Assembly: GCA_028873745.1 (NCBI GenBank)
Contig: JAPPNT010000014.1
Coordinates: forward strand, 1-5,466
Length of the DNA stretch: 5,466 nucleotides
Source of the DNA: Chloroflexota bacterium
Lineage (GTDB): Bacteria > Chloroflexota > Dehalococcoidia > Lucifugimonadales > UBA1127
Direction: 5' to 3'
Shown piece by piece: positions 4,466-5,466 of this stretch. Each line of letters begins with the position of its first letter. Position 1 is the first letter of the stretch. A program made the position numbers and the translations under genes. The notes beneath the pieces are model-generated. The model saw nothing but the letters and a program-made list of their open reading frames with translations, was not told the origin of the DNA and did not search any database.

Positions 4466-5466
4466 CTACACCGGCAGGCCCTCGGCCTCTCCGGCGAAGG
4501 CGCCGTACTTTCGCCAGTCCTCGCCGGCGGGGATGATTTCCTCCCAGGAGGAGATGCGGCCCATGACGTCCGGGTCGTGGCGGAGCGGCTCCTGGCCCTC
4601 CATCATGCCGCGGGCGGCGTTCAGCAGGATGCGGCGATTGAAGATGATGGCGCGGTCCGAGGTGCCTAGGTGCTCGTTCACCTTGTCGCTGATGGGCTGC
4701 ATGCTCTCTGTGACGGCCTGGTCCTGGGTGCCGATGCCCTTGATGCCGGTGTAGCTGAGCGTCCGCTGGTCCTCGCGGGACATCATGTAGTCGTTCCACT
4801 TGCCCTTCTCGCCACGGCCGTGGATGTCGGTCTTGTTGGCGGCCTGCCCGGCGCGGTCGGCACGCTCCTCGTCGGTGAAGGGACGGTCGGTGCGGGCGCC
4901 GACGCTCCAGCGCCAGCAGGTCTCGTCGTCGCGGGGGACCATCATCAGGATGCCGGGGCCCTGGTCCGGCAGACGGGCGATCATCTGGTAGAGGGGGAAG
5001 ATGGAGGTGGTGATGCGCAGGTGGTTATGGCCGTTCGGGGTCGTTCGCTGGCCGACGTAGCGCCAGCCGTAGCTGGTGGGCTGCACCATCAGCTTGGCGT
5101 CGCGGGTGAAGCCGCGGATCCTGGTCGACATGCGGGGCGACGGATGGCCGAGGGCGTCCGTGCCGTCGTCGAAGTCGTCCATCTTGAGGTCGGCGAGGTT
5201 GCGGTGCAGGTAGGAGATGTGGGAGGTGTCCAGGTTGCCCTCCATGGACTGGATGAAGTTGCAGTCCGAGAGGACGCGGTTGGTGATGAGGTGGCTGTCC
5301 GGCAACTGGAGGGCCTTGAAGTTGAGGAAGGGCGGCTGCAGCTCCTTCGGGCCCATGTAGGTCCAGATAGTGCCGCCCTTGTCGACGCAGGGGTAGGCGG
5401 TGATCTTGACTTTGTCCTTGAAGTTGGACTCGGCGGGCTCCGAGGGCATGTCGACGCAGTCGCCGT
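4466..5466 (-). CDS. Rieske-type aromatic ring-hydroxylating oxygenase, alpha subunit, catalytic part (N-terminus beyond the right edge)
   Basis: The frame is open from the right edge to a TAG at 4466-4468, giving 332 residues. The visible part begins GDCVDMPSEPAESNFKDKV, the stretch that follows the Rieske [2Fe-2S] domain in phthalate 4,5-dioxygenase-like proteins, so the cluster ligands are probably just outside the window. The mononuclear iron site is present: in visible numbering NFIQSMEGNLDTSHISYLH supplies Asp79, His82 and His87 (the D-x2-H-x4-H motif), and VPRDDETCW (176-184) supplies the expected third ligand, Asp179 or Asp180. KAYPC-like ITAYPCVDKGGTIWTYMGP is also typical. Such enzymes use electrons from a reductase to add O2 to aromatic rings or to demethylate or hydroxylate related substrates; the exact substrate cannot be told. 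ATG 5449 is internal, because coding sequence continues upstream of it. No reductase or ferredoxin gene is visible. The small helical gene lies downstream on the same strand. Confidence 0.95.
   Translation of the reverse strand, partial: GDCVDMPSEPAESNFKDKVKITAYPCVDKGGTIWTYMGPKELQPPFLNFKALQLPDSHLITNRVLSDCNFIQSMEGNLDTSHISYLHRNLADLKMDDFDDGTDALGHPSPRMSTRIRGFTRDAKLMVQPTSYGWRYVGQRTTPNGHNHLRITTSIFPLYQMIARLPDQGPGILMMVPRDDETCWRWSVGARTDRPFTDEERADRAGQAANKTDIHGRGEKGKWNDYMMSREDQRTLSYTGIKGIGTQDQAVTESMQPISDKVNEHLGTSDRAIIFNRRILLNAARGMMEGQEPLRHDPDVMGRISSWEEIIPAGEDWRKYGAFAGEAEGLPV

Noticed and set aside
3900..4754. Plus-strand open frame of 284 codons
   Set aside because: It runs antisense through the helical-protein gene, the repeats and the oxygenase gene, so it cannot be a conserved single product.
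5447..5449. ATG as the start of the oxygenase gene
   Set aside because: The frame continues upstream as GDCVD, which matches the linker after the Rieske domain in this family; the gene is cut by the window edge.

Overview
This is a GC-rich (about two thirds G+C by eye), gene-dense bacterial window with five genes. The GC content, a lipoprotein whose signal peptide runs into a Thr/Pro/Ala linker before a family-5 solute-binding domain, the ring-hydroxylating dioxygenase and the interspersed short palindromic repeats fit Chloroflexota, for example the Dehalococcoidia/SAR202 lineages. That placement is inference from style; no marker gene settles it.

Layout. Bases 1-445 (minus) are the N-terminal 148 residues of a ComM/YifB Mg-chelatase-like protein that runs off the left edge. 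It is divergent from a 130-residue DUF6176-like protein (606-998, plus); the gap holds a good candidate promoter for each. Bases 999-1146 hold a REP-like repeat. A DtxR/MntR-family metal-dependent repressor follows (1147-1893, minus), divergent from a family-5 ABC substrate-binding lipoprotein (2052-3788, plus). Their shared gap has a strong -10 and a perfect 8-bp inverted repeat that overlaps the -35. A strong hairpin terminator (3813-3843) lies between the lipoprotein gene and two convergent minus-strand genes. These are a 147-residue helical protein of unknown function (3864-4307) and, upstream of it, the C-terminal 332 residues of a Rieske-type aromatic ring-hydroxylating oxygenase alpha subunit (4466 to the right edge). 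The 158 bp between them contain a second REP-like copy and a 12-bp perfect palindrome.

How the parts may work together. Two pairings deserve attention. First, the DtxR-like regulator shares a promoter region with the solute-binding lipoprotein, so the lipoprotein may be metal-regulated and might bind a metal-chelate rather than a peptide. Second, the oxygenase and the small helical protein are codirectional and may be cotranscribed. Three genes appear to start at GTG or TTG, each placed five bases after a purine-rich ribosome binding site; naive ATG starts would misplace all three.
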